From the NCBI GenBank assembly GCA_937870585.1, contig CALMZE010000106.1, positions 1 to 47,257 on the forward strand: a DNA stretch of 47,257 nt, in the 5' to 3' direction. Position numbers and translations under genes: made by a program. The notes below the pieces were generated by a model that had not been told where the DNA came from, did no database searches, and saw nothing but the letters and a program-made list of their open reading frames with translations. The stretch is from an uncultured Sphingomonadales bacterium. GTDB lineage: Bacteria; Pseudomonadota; Alphaproteobacteria; Sphingomonadales; Sphingomonadaceae. Shown here piece after piece: positions 8,018 through 16,278 of this stretch (the first letter of the stretch is position 1; each line of letters begins with the position of its first letter).

Positions 8018-9346
8018 ATGGCAGAGCATGATGCGCCGCATGGGAGGGCGCACCCGCCTTTGGTGACGCCAAGGCCAGACTTGCCATCGCCGCGCGAGTT
8101 GAGGATTCTCCTGTGGACGCTGATGGTCGTCTACATCCTCAATTTTCTGGATCGGCAGATCGTCAATATTCTGGCCGAACCGATCCGCCGCGATCTGCAC
8201 TTGTCTGACACCCAATTGGGTATGATGACCGGGCTGGCTTTTGCGGTTTTCTACACGTTTCTGGGGATACCGATTGCGCGCCACGCCGATCACCCCGGCA
8301 CCAACCGGGTGGGGCTGATTGCGATTTCGCTGGGCATCTGGTCCGCCATGACAGCCGCTTGCGGCATGGCGCAGAATTTCGTCCAGCTTGTGCTGGCCCG
8401 GATCGGCGTGGGCGTGGGGGAGGCGGGGTGCGCGCCATCCAGCCATGCGCTCATCACCGATTCCGTGGAGCCGCATCGCCGCGCGTCTGCCATTGCCTTT
8501 TTCGGATTGGGGATCCCGATTGGCGGTTTGCTGGGCATGGTCGTGGGTGGCACGCTTAACGATACATTCGGATGGCGCACGGCATTTCTGTTCGCAGCCA
8601 TTCCGGGTCTGCTGCTGGCAGTGGTCGTGCCCTTCCTGATTCGCGATCCGCGCCGAAAGGCGGGGCGCTCAGTAGATGCAAACGCGTCTGTTGAACGGCT
8701 GCCCTTCTTGGACGCCATGCAGGAAATTCTGGGGTCCCGCGCCTATATCCACCTGCTCATCGCGGCGTCGTTCACGGCTTTTCTGTCGTATGGAAAGTCG
8801 GTCTGGGTGACGGTGCTGTTCATGCGCAACCATGGGCTCAGTGCTTCGGAAACCGGCTTCTGGCTGGGGATCACGTCGGGCATCGCGACGATGATCGGAA
8901 CATGGGCAGGTGGTGCGCTGGCCGAAAAGTTCGGGCGAACCAACCGGCGGCACATACTCACCGCGCCTGCTGTGGGCATGGTGCTGGCCGCACCAATGCT
9001 CTATTTCGCTTATGCTGCAACCGATTGGAAAGCGGCGCTGGCGCTGCTGTTCGTGCCGTCGCTCCTCAACTATCTCTATTATGGCCCCTGCTACTCGACG
9101 GCGCACAGCCTCGTCACGCCACAAGCCCGCGCGGTGTCCACATCAATCATGATGTTTGGACAGAATCTGATCGGGCTGGGGTTGGGACCGCTCTTTTTCG
9201 GGATGCTGTCCGATGCGCTCAAACCCGTCGCAGGCGCAGAAAGCGTGCGCTGGGTGCTGTACGGCGCGGCTTGGCTGGGGCTGATCCCGGCCTTTTTCTG
9301 GTGGCGCTCCAGCCTGCGGCTCAATGCAGAGATGAAGAGCGGCTGA
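8018..9346 (+). CDS. MFS transporter, spinster-like family
   Basis: 442 residues with 12 predicted membrane segments. The N-terminal NFLDRQIVNILAEPIRRDL block, the GxxxARxADR-like loop (GIPIARHADH), and the ARIGVGVGEAGCAPSSHALI segment are those of spinster-type major facilitator proteins, which are common in sphingomonads, often near TonB receptors and catabolic genes. The substrate is unknown; no catabolic partner gene is adjacent. ATG 8018 is chosen over TTG 8015 because of the GAGAGGGAGAG site about seven bases upstream. It converges on purA across a gap filled by a palindromic repeat. Confidence 0.88.
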   Translation: MAEHDAPHGRAHPPLVTPRPDLPSPRELRILLWTLMVVYILNFLDRQIVNILAEPIRRDLHLSDTQLGMMTGLAFAVFYTFLGIPIARHADHPGTNRVGLIAISLGIWSAMTAACGMAQNFVQLVLARIGVGVGEAGCAPSSHALITDSVEPHRRASAIAFFGLGIPIGGLLGMVVGGTLNDTFGWRTAFLFAAIPGLLLAVVVPFLIRDPRRKAGRSVDANASVERLPFLDAMQEILGSRAYIHLLIAASFTAFLSYGKSVWVTVLFMRNHGLSASETGFWLGITSGIATMIGTWAGGALAEKFGRTNRRHILTAPAVGMVLAAPMLYFAYAATDWKAALALLFVPSLLNYLYYGPCYSTAHSLVTPQARAVSTSIMMFGQNLIGLGLGPLFFGMLSDALKPVAGAESVRWVLYGAAWLGLIPAFFWWRSSLRLNAEMKSG

Positions 9347-9429
9347 AGGCGCATTCTGGAAAAGGGGGGCGAGCCAAGGCCCGCCCCGCTCTGGTTTTAG
9401 AGCGCGACGACATCAGATTGATTTCACCG

Positions 9430-9535
9430 CTCATGGTGAGGAGGGGCTGAGCTTGTCGAAGACCCGTCTCGAACCACCAACGGTCCTTCGAGACACCGCT
9501 TCGACAGGCTCAGCGGTTCCTCAGGATGAGCGGGT
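9430..9535. repeat. dispersed palindrome, family A, copy 1 (TGAGCTTGTCGAAG type)
   Basis: CTGAGCTTGTCGAAG at 9447-9461 is answered by CTTCGACAGGCTCAG at 9519-9533 (one mismatch), enclosing an inner pair CCCGTCTCGAA / TCCTTCGAGACA. Outer bases CTCATGGTGAGGAG and CTCAGGATGAG also correspond. Located between the convergent MFS and purA genes, where the stem could act as a bidirectional terminator. Two related copies occur at 21535-21619 and 42366-42460. Confidence 0.85.
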
Positions 9536-9556
9536 CAATAATAAAGTCGTCAGAGT

Positions 9557-10846
9557 TTAGTCCGCAAACGGATCGCGGACGAGGATGGTATCCTCTCGCT
9601 CAGGAGAGGTGGAAACCAGAGCGACCGGGCACTGGATCAGTTCCTCGATGCGGCGGACATATTTGATCGCCTGCGCAGGCAGATCGGCCCAGCTGCGCGC
9701 ACCGGCGGTCGTTTCCTGCCAGCCTTCCATCTCTTCATAAATCGGCTCGACGCGCGCCTGATCGGCGGCGTGCGGCGGCAGATAGTCATAGGTCTTGTCA
9801 CCAATGCGGTAGCCGGTGCATATTTTGAGCGTCTCAAATCCGTCCAGCACGTCAAGCTTGGTCAGCGCAATGCCGGTGATGCCCGAAACGGCGGCGGACT
9901 GACGCACCAACACCGAATCGAACCAGCCGCAGCGGCGTTTGCGGCCCGTCACAGTGCCGAATTCGTGACCGCGCTCGCCCAGGCGTTGCCCGGTCTCATC
10001 CTCCAGCTCGGTGGGGAAGGGGCCAGAGCCGACGCGCGTGGTGTAGGCCTTCACGATCCCGAGCACAAAGCCGACGGAAGACGGGCCGAGGCCCGATCCG
10101 CCAGACGCCGTGCCTGCAATCGTGTTGGACGAAGTGACGAAGGGATAGGTGCCATGGTCAACATCAAGCAGCACGCCCTGCGCGCCTTCGAACAGCACCC
10201 GCTTGCCATCGCGCTTGGCCTGATTGAGCGTCACCCAAACCGGCTTGGAGAAGGGTAGGATGTAGGCGGCAATATCCATCAGATCGTCGAGCAGGCGCTG
10301 CCGGTCGATCGGCGGCTTGCCAAAGCCCGCGCGCAGTGCGTCATGATGCGCGCAAATGCGATCAAGCTGGGCGTCCAGATCGTCAAGATGCGCCAGATCG
10401 CACACGCGGATCGCGCGGCGGCCCACCTTGTCTTCATAGGCCGGGCCAATGCCGCGCCCAGTGGTGCCGATCTTGCCCGCGCCCGCTGCTTCTTCACGCA
10501 GACCATCCAGATCGCGGTGGAAGGGGAGGATGAGCGGCGCATTCTCGGCAATGTGCAGATTCTGCGGATTGATCTCGACGCCCTGACCCTTGAGCTTGGT
10601 CACTTCATCGCGGAAGTGCCACGGATCGAGCACCACGCCATTGCCGATGACAGACAATGTGCCGCGCACGATGCCGGAGGGGAGCAGGCTGAGCTTGTAG
10701 GTGGTGTCACCCACAACCAGCGTGTGCCCGGCATTGTGCCCGCCCTGAAAGCGCACAACCACATCCGCGCGACTGGCGAGCCAGTCCACAATCTTGCCCT
10801 TGCCTTCGTCGCCCCATTGAGCGCCGATCACCGTAACATTCGCCAT
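9557..10846 (-). CDS. purA: adenylosuccinate synthase
   Basis: 429 residues, the normal length. It joins IMP and aspartate using GTP in the first committed step to AMP. The P-loop [16 protein letters not shown] is at residues 8-23 and the [10 protein letters not shown] segment follows; the GTP-specificity region near the C-terminus ([12 protein letters not shown]) is also intact. It lies 281 bp downstream of hisZ on the same strand, a gap long enough for its own promoter. Confidence 0.98.
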   Translation of the reverse strand: MANVTVIGAQWGDEGKGKIVDWLASRADVVVRFQGGHNAGHTLVVGDTTYKLSLLPSGIVRGTLSVIGNGVVLDPWHFRDEVTKLKGQGVEINPQNLHIAENAPLILPFHRDLDGLREEAAGAGKIGTTGRGIGPAYEDKVGRRAIRVCDLAHLDDLDAQLDRICAHHDALRAGFGKPPIDRQRLLDDLMDIAAYILPFSKPVWVTLNQAKRDGKRVLFEGAQGVLLDVDHGTYPFVTSSNTIAGTASGGSGLGPSSVGFVLGIVKAYTTRVGSGPFPTELEDETGQRLGERGHEFGTVTGRKRRCGWFDSVLVRQSAAVSGITGIALTKLDVLDGFETLKICTGYRIGDKTYDYLPPHAADQARVEPIYEEMEGWQETTAGARSWADLPAQAIKYVRRIEELIQCPVALVSTSPEREDTILVRDPFAD

Positions 10847-10865
10847 GTAGAGTTTCCCAGAGGAT

Positions 10866-10881
10866 CGGAAGCGAACTTCCG
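10866..10881 (-). promoter_or_regulatory. short hairpin in the purA leader
   Basis: CGGAAG-CGAA-CTTCCG is a perfect 6-bp stem with a tetraloop, 20 bases upstream of the purA start. On the plus strand it is followed by a T-rich stretch (TTGGCCTTTTT), which would resemble a terminator, but no rightward gene leads into it. On the leftward strand it would sit in the purA 5-prime leader close to the start codon. No regulator binding site is recognised. The rest of the 10847-11127 gap holds only the family B repeat and no gene. Confidence 0.3.
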
Positions 10882-11027
10882 TTGGCCTTTTTCTGCGCGA
10901 AAGAATCGTTCCGCGAAGGGATTCGCCGGGGGCACCCCTTATTCAACCGGTCGCGGCTCGTCCACCCATAAGCGGCGATAGGAGTGGGTCAGTTTTAACT
11001 CTGATGATTCCGAATTATTCAGTCTGG

Positions 11028-11110
11028 TGCTCCGGCGAAGGCCGGAGCCTTGTGGCGTTACACAAGCATGTTTGCCGAACCCGCGCAGGGCTCCGGCCTT
11101 CGCCGGAGCA
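11028..11110. repeat. dispersed palindrome, family B, copy 1 (nested hairpins)
   Basis: Two 22-bp arms at 11028-11049 and 11089-11110 are exact reverse complements. Each arm is itself a hairpin (GCTCCGGC-GAAG-GCCGGAGC in the left arm). The 39-bp centre contains GTTTGCCGAAC-type bases but no frame. It lies directly after hisZ on the leftward strand and could end hisZ transcription. A related copy is at 20093-20175. Confidence 0.9.
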
Positions 11111-11127
11111 CAGAATGCGGTCCGCTC

Positions 11128-12189
11128 TCAAGTGGAAGGCAAATCTTCCAGTGCAACCGGCTGCCCGTTGGAGAGGATATGCGTGCAGAGCTGGGCCTGC
11201 GCGGTGTCATCCGGCCCGAATTGCGCCACCGTCACCCAGCCTTCGGCGCGCAGCTTGGCAGCTTTTGCGGCCATGCTGCCTTCGGGCAGGAACAGCCGCC
11301 GCCGCTCCGGCCAGCCAAGCCCGGCGTCAATCAGCGGATCGACATAGGCCGAGAAGCCAAAGGCCGTTTCATCGCCGATTCGATACGCGCCACCGCGTCC
11401 GATTTCACCGCTGGTCTGCGGGGAGAAGAGCGAGAAGCCGAGCCAGGTCTGATATTCAAAGCCATGGCGTTCGGTGGGATCGAGCGTGACCGAGATGCCA
11501 GCCGGAAGGGCCGCGACAATCGCTTCCAGATCAGAAAGCCGCTGCGCCAGCACCCCCGCCGTGTCGAACGCGCGCAGCCGCGCAATGGCATCCGCTACTG
11601 GCCCGGCAGCAGCAATCAGCGGCGCAAAATCCGCAGGCACATTGGCCGCGTCCTTTGCGTCGAGCCGTGCCTTGATCTCTGCCACATCGCCTTCCGGGCC
11701 GAGCGTATCGATCAGGTCCGGCAGGGTCAGATCGAGCGTAATATCCTTCACGCCCGCCGCCTGAAGTGCTTCCACGGCCACTGTCATGATCTCGGTCGCG
11801 GCAGTCACGCCGTCCGATCCGATCAGTTCCGCTCCGACCTGCATCATTTCACGTTCGGGGCGGAGTTGCGTGGCTTTCAGCTTCACCACAGGCCCGCCGT
11901 AGGACAGGCGCACCGGGCGGGGATGGTGGCCCATCCGCGTGGTCGCGATCCGCCCGACCTGACCGGTAATGTCTGACCGGACGGCCATCATCTCGCCCGA
12001 GACGGGATCAACAAAACGCAGCAGATTGGCCTTGCCACCCGCCAGCGAGGATTCAAACTCAGCGAGAGGCGGCTGCACGCGCTCATAGCCATAGCCCGCT
12101 ACACTATCGAGAATCGCCCGAACCAGTCGCGCAGAGGCATCGGCTTCAGGGGGGAGGCGGTCACGGAATCCGGTGGGGAGGAGGGTCAT
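11128..12189 (-). CDS. hisZ: ATP phosphoribosyltransferase regulatory subunit
   Basis: 353 residues, resembling histidyl-tRNA synthetase catalytic core without the anticodon domain. HisZ pairs with the short form of HisG to make the feedback-controlled first enzyme of histidine synthesis. The N-terminal GFRDRLPPEADASARLVRAI and motif-2-like MMAVRSDITGQVGRIATTRM segments are typical. No hisG is in the window. ATG 12189 overlaps the stop of the DUF559 gene (ATGA), and its ribosome-binding bases (GAGGGAGGC) come from palindrome C1. Confidence 0.92.
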   Translation of the reverse strand: MTLLPTGFRDRLPPEADASARLVRAILDSVAGYGYERVQPPLAEFESSLAGGKANLLRFVDPVSGEMMAVRSDITGQVGRIATTRMGHHPRPVRLSYGGPVVKLKATQLRPEREMMQVGAELIGSDGVTAATEIMTVAVEALQAAGVKDITLDLTLPDLIDTLGPEGDVAEIKARLDAKDAANVPADFAPLIAAAGPVADAIARLRAFDTAGVLAQRLSDLEAIVAALPAGISVTLDPTERHGFEYQTWLGFSLFSPQTSGEIGRGGAYRIGDETAFGFSAYVDPLIDAGLGWPERRRLFLPEGSMAAKAAKLRAEGWVTVAQFGPDDTAQAQLCTHILSNGQPVALEDLPST

Positions 12190-12575
12190 GCCTCCCTCTC
12201 CCCTATGGGGAGAGGGCCGGGGAGAGGGGCTGTATCCAATGCTCGCACAATCACGTCCAGAACGCCTTCAATATTTCGAGTTACATCAGTGTTTGCAAAG
12301 CGGATGACGGTCCATCCGTTCCGCTGCAAAACCTCTGTTCTGCGATGGTCATACGCCTCTTGGGCAGCATGGCTATCGCCGTCAAGTTCGATTGCCAGCA
12401 AATGGGATCGGGCCGCGAAATCCGCGATATAGGGGCCGATCAGAACCTGGCGGGAGAATTTAGTTCCATTCAGTCGTTTGGCGCGGAGATGCTGCCAAAG
12501 AGCGGCTTCGGGGCCGGTCGGCTCGGATCGCATGGACTTGGCATTTGCCAACTGGTCCTTGTCTTTGCGTGGCAC
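12186..12575 (-). CDS. DUF559 nuclease-like protein with palindrome-encoded tail
   Basis: 129 residues, related to very-short-patch-repair (Vsr) type endonucleases. The fold core is visible: AALWQHLRAKRLNGTKFSRQ, then IADFAARSHLLAIELDGDSH with Asp and Glu-x-Asp as candidate metal ligands of a PD-(D/E)xK nuclease, then RRTEVLQRNGWTVIRF. It starts at GTG 12575, immediately after palindrome C2 whose GAGAGGGG forms the ribosome-binding site. Its last 13 residues (APLPGPLPIGEREA region) are encoded by palindrome C1. It therefore fills the space between an inverted pair of repeats inserted between serA and hisZ. Cellular role and DNA target are unknown. Confidence 0.85.
   Translation of the reverse strand: MPRKDKDQLANAKSMRSEPTGPEAALWQHLRAKRLNGTKFSRQVLIGPYIADFAARSHLLAIELDGDSHAAQEAYDHRRTEVLQRNGWTVIRFANTDVTRNIEGVLDVIVRALDTAPLPGPLPIGEREA
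12194..12229. repeat. dispersed palindrome, family C, copy C1
   Basis: CCCTCTCCCC (12194-12203), three bases, GGGGAGAGGG (12207-12216), then a one-sided tail CCGGGGAGAGGGG (12217-12229). It is read as the last codons of the DUF559 gene and as the ribosome-binding region of hisZ. Orientation is opposite to C2, so the two face each other across the DUF559 gene. Confidence 0.93.
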
Positions 12576-12577
12576 GG

Positions 12578-12612
12578 CCCCTCTCCCAACCCTCTCCCCA
12601 AAGGGGAGAGGG
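12578..12612. repeat. dispersed palindrome, family C, copy C2
   Basis: Tail CCCCTCTCCCAA (12578-12589), then CCCTCTCCCC (12590-12599), AAA, GGGGAGAGGG (12603-12612). It is the mirror image of C1 and lies between the serA stop (12624) and the DUF559 start (12575). Its stem could also attenuate transcription leaving serA. Confidence 0.93.
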
Positions 12613-12623
12613 CTATGATTAGA

Positions 12624-14207
12624 TTAGAACTTCAGCGCCTTCACCGTCTTAACGCCAGGCAGCTTGCGCGCTTCGTTGAGGACCGTTTCGGGGATCGCGC
12701 TGTCCATGGAGAGCAGCAGGATCGCTTCGCCACCTGCCGAGCGGCGACCGAGATGGAAGGTGCCGATGTTGAGCGCGTTGGCACCCAGCAGCGTGCCGAC
12801 GCGGCCGATGAAGCCGGGGGCATCCTCGTTGACGATGTAGAGCATGTGGCCGTCCAGATCGGCTTCGATGCCGATGCCGAAAATGTCCACAAGGCGCGGC
12901 TCGGTGTTGCCGAACAGCGTGCCCGCCACCGAGCGCGGACCGGCCTGCGTTTCAACGGTGACGCGCACGAGCGTGTGATATACACCTTCCTTGTCATGGC
13001 GCACTTCGCGAATGTCCATGCCGCGTTCCTTCGCCAGGAAGGGCGCGTTGACCATGTTCACCGTATCCGAATAGCGGCGCATCAGGCCCGCAAGCACCGC
13101 GCCGGTGATCGGCTTGATGTTGAGCTGCGCGGCAGCGCCTTCAACCTCGATACTGATCTGCGTCAGATTGTCATGCGCGAGCTGGCCGACCAGGCTGCCC
13201 AGACGCTCTGCCAGCGCCATGTACGGCTTCAGTTTGGGGGCTTCTTCCGCGCTGAGGCTCGGCATGTTGAGCGCGTTGGTGACGCCGCCATTGACGAGAT
13301 AGTCAGCCATCTGTTCGGCCACCTGAAGCGCGACATTTACCTGCGCTTCGTTGGTGGATGCGCCCAGATGCGGGGTGCAGATGAAGTTGGGTGTGCCAAA
13401 CAGCGGCGATTCCTTGGCCGGTTCCTTGGCGAACACGTCCAGCGCGGCGCCTGCGACATGGCCGGAATCGAGAGCGGCCTTCAGCGCCGCTTCGTCGATC
13501 AGCCCGCCGCGCGCGCAGTTGATGATGCGCACGCCCTTCTTGGTCTTGGCCAGATTTTCGGCAGACAGGATGTTGCGCGTCTGATCGGTCAGCGGCGTGT
13601 GCAGCGTGATGAAGTCCGCCTTGGCAAGCAGCGTATCCAGATCGGCCTTTTCAACACCCATTTCCACGGCGCGCTCAGGCGTGAGGAACGGATCGAAGGC
13701 GACGACCTTCATGCGCAGGCCCAGCGCGCGGCTGGCCACGATGCTGCCGATATTGCCCGCGCCGATCAGGCCCAGCGTCTTGCCGGTCAGCTCCACGCCC
13801 ATGAAGCCGTTCTTCGGCCACAAGCCCGCCTGCGTTTGCGCATTGGCTTCCGGAATCTGGCGGGCGACGGCAAACATCAGCGCGATGGCATGTTCGGCGG
13901 TGGTGATGGAGTTGCCGAACGGCGTGTTCATCACGACAACGCCCTTGGCCGAGGCGGCCGGAATATCGACATTGTCGACGCCGATGCCTGCGCGGCCAAT
14001 GACCTTCAAATTGGTCGCGGCTTCGAGGATTTCGGGGGTGACCGTGGTCGAGCTGCGGATGGCGAGGCCGTCATACTGGCCGATCATCGCCTTCAGCTCT
14101 TCGGGGGTCTTGCCCGTGATCACGTCCACATCGCAGCCGCGCTCTTCAAAAATGCGGGCGGCATTGGGGTCCATCTTGTCGGAAATGAGAACTTTGGGTT
14201 TGGTCAT
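12624..14207 (-). CDS. serA: D-3-phosphoglycerate dehydrogenase
   Basis: 527 residues, the long form with a C-terminal ASB and ACT domain. It oxidises 3-phosphoglycerate to 3-phosphohydroxypyruvate, the first step of serine synthesis, and the ACT domain usually senses serine. Residues seen: Rossmann motif GLIGAGNIGSIVASRA (about 146-161), catalytic Arg context INCARGGLIDE, and catalytic His context CTPHLGASTNEAQ. The ACT domain is near residues 455-527 (LYIVNEDAPGFIGRVG). It follows serC at 140 bp across two family C palindromes. A long rightward open frame covers it but is a codon-bias shadow. Confidence 0.98.
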   Translation of the reverse strand: MTKPKVLISDKMDPNAARIFEERGCDVDVITGKTPEELKAMIGQYDGLAIRSSTTVTPEILEAATNLKVIGRAGIGVDNVDIPAASAKGVVVMNTPFGNSITTAEHAIALMFAVARQIPEANAQTQAGLWPKNGFMGVELTGKTLGLIGAGNIGSIVASRALGLRMKVVAFDPFLTPERAVEMGVEKADLDTLLAKADFITLHTPLTDQTRNILSAENLAKTKKGVRIINCARGGLIDEAALKAALDSGHVAGAALDVFAKEPAKESPLFGTPNFICTPHLGASTNEAQVNVALQVAEQMADYLVNGGVTNALNMPSLSAEEAPKLKPYMALAERLGSLVGQLAHDNLTQISIEVEGAAAQLNIKPITGAVLAGLMRRYSDTVNMVNAPFLAKERGMDIREVRHDKEGVYHTLVRVTVETQAGPRSVAGTLFGNTEPRLVDIFGIGIEADLDGHMLYIVNEDAPGFIGRVGTLLGANALNIGTFHLGRRSAGGEAILLLSMDSAIPETVLNEARKLPGVKTVKALKF

Positions 14208-14215
14208 GATTTACT

Positions 14216-14252
14216 CCCTCTCCCCTTTTGGGGAGAGGGCCGGGGAGAGGGG
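14216..14252. repeat. dispersed palindrome, family C, copy C3
   Basis: CCCTCTCCCC (14216-14225), TTTT, GGGGAGAGGG (14230-14239), then the tail CCGGGGAGAGGGG (14240-14252). Same orientation as C1. With C4 it encloses a 58-bp gene-less segment in the serC-serA intergenic region, eight bases before the serA start. Confidence 0.93.
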
Positions 14253-14311
14253 AAGTCCGCCGCCGCCGGCCCTGTGATTGAAAACTGGAAATGATGGAGG
14301 GGCGGAACCAG

Positions 14312-14346
14312 CCCCTCTCCTAACCTCTCCCCTGAAGGGGCGAGGG
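14312..14346. repeat. dispersed palindrome, family C, copy C4
   Basis: Tail CCCCTCTCCTAA (14312-14323), then CCTCTCCCC (14324-14332), TGAA, GGGGCGAGGG (14337-14346). Same orientation as C2, slightly decayed. It begins right beside the serC stop codon (14349). Confidence 0.9.
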
Positions 14347-14348
14347 AC

Positions 14349-15476
14349 TTAGTTCTTCAGCGATGCCCAGGCGTAATCGAGCCACGGGCCGAGCGCTTCC
14401 ACGTCTGCTGTGTCAACCGTCGCGCCGCACCAGATGCGCAGGCCCGGAGGGGCATCGCGGTATCCGGCGATGTCGTAAGCTGCGTCTTCTTTCTCAAGCA
14501 GACCGGCAAACGCCTTGATGAAATCCGCGTCCGCACCGTCAACAGTCAGGCAGACCGAGGTGGTGGAGCGCGTCGCTTCATTTTGCGCCAGATGACCCAA
14601 CCAGTTGCGTTCGGAGACGATGGTGTTCAGCGCCGCCGCATTGGCATTGCTGCGTGCCATCAGGCCCTGCAAACCGCCAATCGACTTCGCCCATTCGAGC
14701 GCGAAGATCACGTCTTCGACCGCCAGCATTGAGGGGGTGTTGATGGTTTCGCCCTTGAAGATGCCTTCGGACAGCTTGCCCTTGCTCATCAGGCGGAACA
14801 CCTTGGGCATCGGCCAGGCGGGCGTGTGCGTTTCAAGACGTTCGACAGCACGCGGGCCGAGGATCAGCACGCCGTGCGCGCCCTCGCCGCCCAGCACCTT
14901 CTGCCAGGAGAAGGTAACAACATCGAGCTTGTCCCACGGCATGTCGTAAGCGAACACGGCAGAGGTCGCGTCGCAGATGGAGAGGCCTTCGCGGTCGTCC
15001 GCAATCCAGTCGCCATTGGGAACGCGCGCGCCGGACGTTGTGCCATTCCATGTGAAGACCACGTCATCTGCCCAGTTGACCGAAGCCAGATCGGGGATTT
15101 CGCCGTAAGGTGCGTTCACCACAGTGGCGTTCAATTTCAGCTGCTTGTTAACGTCAGTGACCCAACCTTCACCGAAGCTTTCCCAAGCCAGCATCGTGAC
15201 GCCGCGCGCGCCAAGCAGGCTCCACAGCGCCATTTCAACCGCGCCCGTATCCGAACCCGGAACGATGCCGATGCGGTGCGTATCGGGCACCTGAAGCACT
15301 TCGCGGGTCAGGTCTATCGCCAGTTGCAGGCGAGACTTGCCGATCTTCGCGCGGTGCGAGCGGCCCAGGCATTCGGTCTGGAGTTTGGAAGCTTCCCAAC
15401 CCGGCGGCTTTGCGCAGGGGCCGGAGGAAAAGTGCGGACGCACGGGTTTCGTGGTCGGCTTGGTAACGTCAGTCAT
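14349..15476 (-). CDS. serC: phosphoserine aminotransferase (alphaproteobacterial type)
   Basis: 375 residues. It is a PLP enzyme converting 3-phosphohydroxypyruvate plus glutamate to phosphoserine. The PLP lysine is Lys193 in VTFSWQKVLGGEGAHGV; the phosphate/substrate region starts HFSSGPCAKPPGW (residues 15-27). The sequence resembles the subgroup TIGR01365 found in alphaproteobacteria and Methanosarcina rather than the E. coli type. ATG 15476 is chosen because AAGGAG lies eight bases upstream; the frame continues upstream to 15560 but into the structured leader. Confidence 0.96.
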   Translation of the reverse strand: MTDVTKPTTKPVRPHFSSGPCAKPPGWEASKLQTECLGRSHRAKIGKSRLQLAIDLTREVLQVPDTHRIGIVPGSDTGAVEMALWSLLGARGVTMLAWESFGEGWVTDVNKQLKLNATVVNAPYGEIPDLASVNWADDVVFTWNGTTSGARVPNGDWIADDREGLSICDATSAVFAYDMPWDKLDVVTFSWQKVLGGEGAHGVLILGPRAVERLETHTPAWPMPKVFRLMSKGKLSEGIFKGETINTPSMLAVEDVIFALEWAKSIGGLQGLMARSNANAAALNTIVSERNWLGHLAQNEATRSTTSVCLTVDGADADFIKAFAGLLEKEDAAYDIAGYRDAPPGLRIWCGATVDTADVEALGPWLDYAWASLKN

Positions 15477-15484
15477 GTAAGCGT

Positions 15485-15543
15485 CTCCTTGCAGAGAGCA
15501 GCGCGGCGTTGGGACCGCGTGGCCCGGCGTCGCGTTTAGGGCC
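15485..15543 (-). promoter_or_regulatory. structured serC leader, candidate cis-regulatory RNA
   Basis: On the leftward strand the leader reads GGCCC (15543-15539), 13 bases, GGGCC (15525-15521), ACGC, GGTCC (15516-15512), then the AAGGAG ribosome-binding site (15490-15485). GGGCC can pair with the upstream GGCCC or with the downstream GGTCC, but not with both. A conserved serC RNA motif upstream of alphaproteobacterial serC genes is described in Rfam; whether this is that motif cannot be decided by eye. No poly-U run follows, so control of translation would be more likely than termination. Confidence 0.4.
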
Positions 15544-15617
15544 AATCCGGCAAGCGTCAAGGCAAATCGTTGACGTACTTAGCGTTTCATTAACCATGTC
15601 GGGCGCATTCTGCGCTC

Positions 15618-16268
15618 ATGAAGATGCGACTTTCCCTTGCGTTTTCCGCGCTTCTCGCGGTGTCGGCCTGTGTCGGGCCGCCTGATCGTGGGCCGGGGAA
15701 AAACAAGCAGAAAATGTCGCGCCCGGCCACCAAGGATGCCCGGCAGTGCCTGAATGATCTCGACAAGATGAAGGCGCGCTACACGTTTCTGCCCGAACAG
15801 GATTTCGGCAATGGCTGTTCGCAGACCGGCTCTGTCCAGCTTTATGATGTCGGCATTCCCGTCACCAATGTGAAGGCAGTGAAGTGCGATGTGGCCCGCG
15901 CGCTGGCGGACTGGACGAAAGACACGCTGCAGCCTGCGGCGCGCAAGGCCTTTGGCGCGCGCGTCGTGAAGATCGAATCGATGGGCGGCTATGCGTGCCG
16001 CAATGTGATTGGCAGGCCGCAGGCTGCGGGCAATCGCTCAGAACATGCCACGGGCAACGCCATTGATATCGGTGGTTTCCTGCTCTCCAATGGCCGTCGT
16101 GTCACTGTGGTTGCAGGGTGGAACGGCACGGATGATGAGCGCAACTTCCTGCGCACGATTCGCGGCGGGGCGTGCAAGCGTTTCCAGACTGTGCTCAGCC
16201 CGGATTATAACGCCGCACATTACAACCATTTGCATTTCGATCTTGGGCGCGGGCCGTATTGCCGCTAA
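15618..16268 (+). CDS. extensin-like C-terminal domain lipoprotein
   Basis: 216 residues. A lipoprotein signal (LLAVSAC, lipid-modified Cys18) is followed by a Lys-rich linker and an extensin-like C-terminal domain (PF06904). Conserved cysteines (CLNDL, GCSQTG, VKCDVA, GYACRN, GACKRF, PYCR) and the histidine/aspartate block SEHATGNAIDIGGF resemble D-Ala-D-Ala carboxypeptidase-like folds, with NHLHFDLG near the end. The function is not established experimentally; a role in the envelope or peptidoglycan is inferred. ATG 15618 has no strong ribosome-binding site; ATG 15624 is the alternative. It diverges from serC. Confidence 0.85.
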   Translation: MKMRLSLAFSALLAVSACVGPPDRGPGKNKQKMSRPATKDARQCLNDLDKMKARYTFLPEQDFGNGCSQTGSVQLYDVGIPVTNVKAVKCDVARALADWTKDTLQPAARKAFGARVVKIESMGGYACRNVIGRPQAAGNRSEHATGNAIDIGGFLLSNGRRVTVVAGWNGTDDERNFLRTIRGGACKRFQTVLSPDYNAAHYNHLHFDLGRGPYCR

Positions 16269-16278
16269 ACCCGGTGCA

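Noticed and set aside
10866..10891. intrinsic terminator on the plus strand (hairpin plus T-rich stretch)
   Set aside because: No rightward gene or transcript source precedes it; purA is read the other way.
12345..14294. rightward 649-residue open frame
   Set aside because: It lies opposite serA and the DUF559 gene, both clear homologues; the His/Arg/Gly/Ala-rich product is a GC-bias shadow.
14208..14348. CRISPR-like array suggested by repeated GGGGAGAGGG units
   Set aside because: The units are palindromes in alternating orientation with different spacing and no cas genes; they are dispersed repeats.
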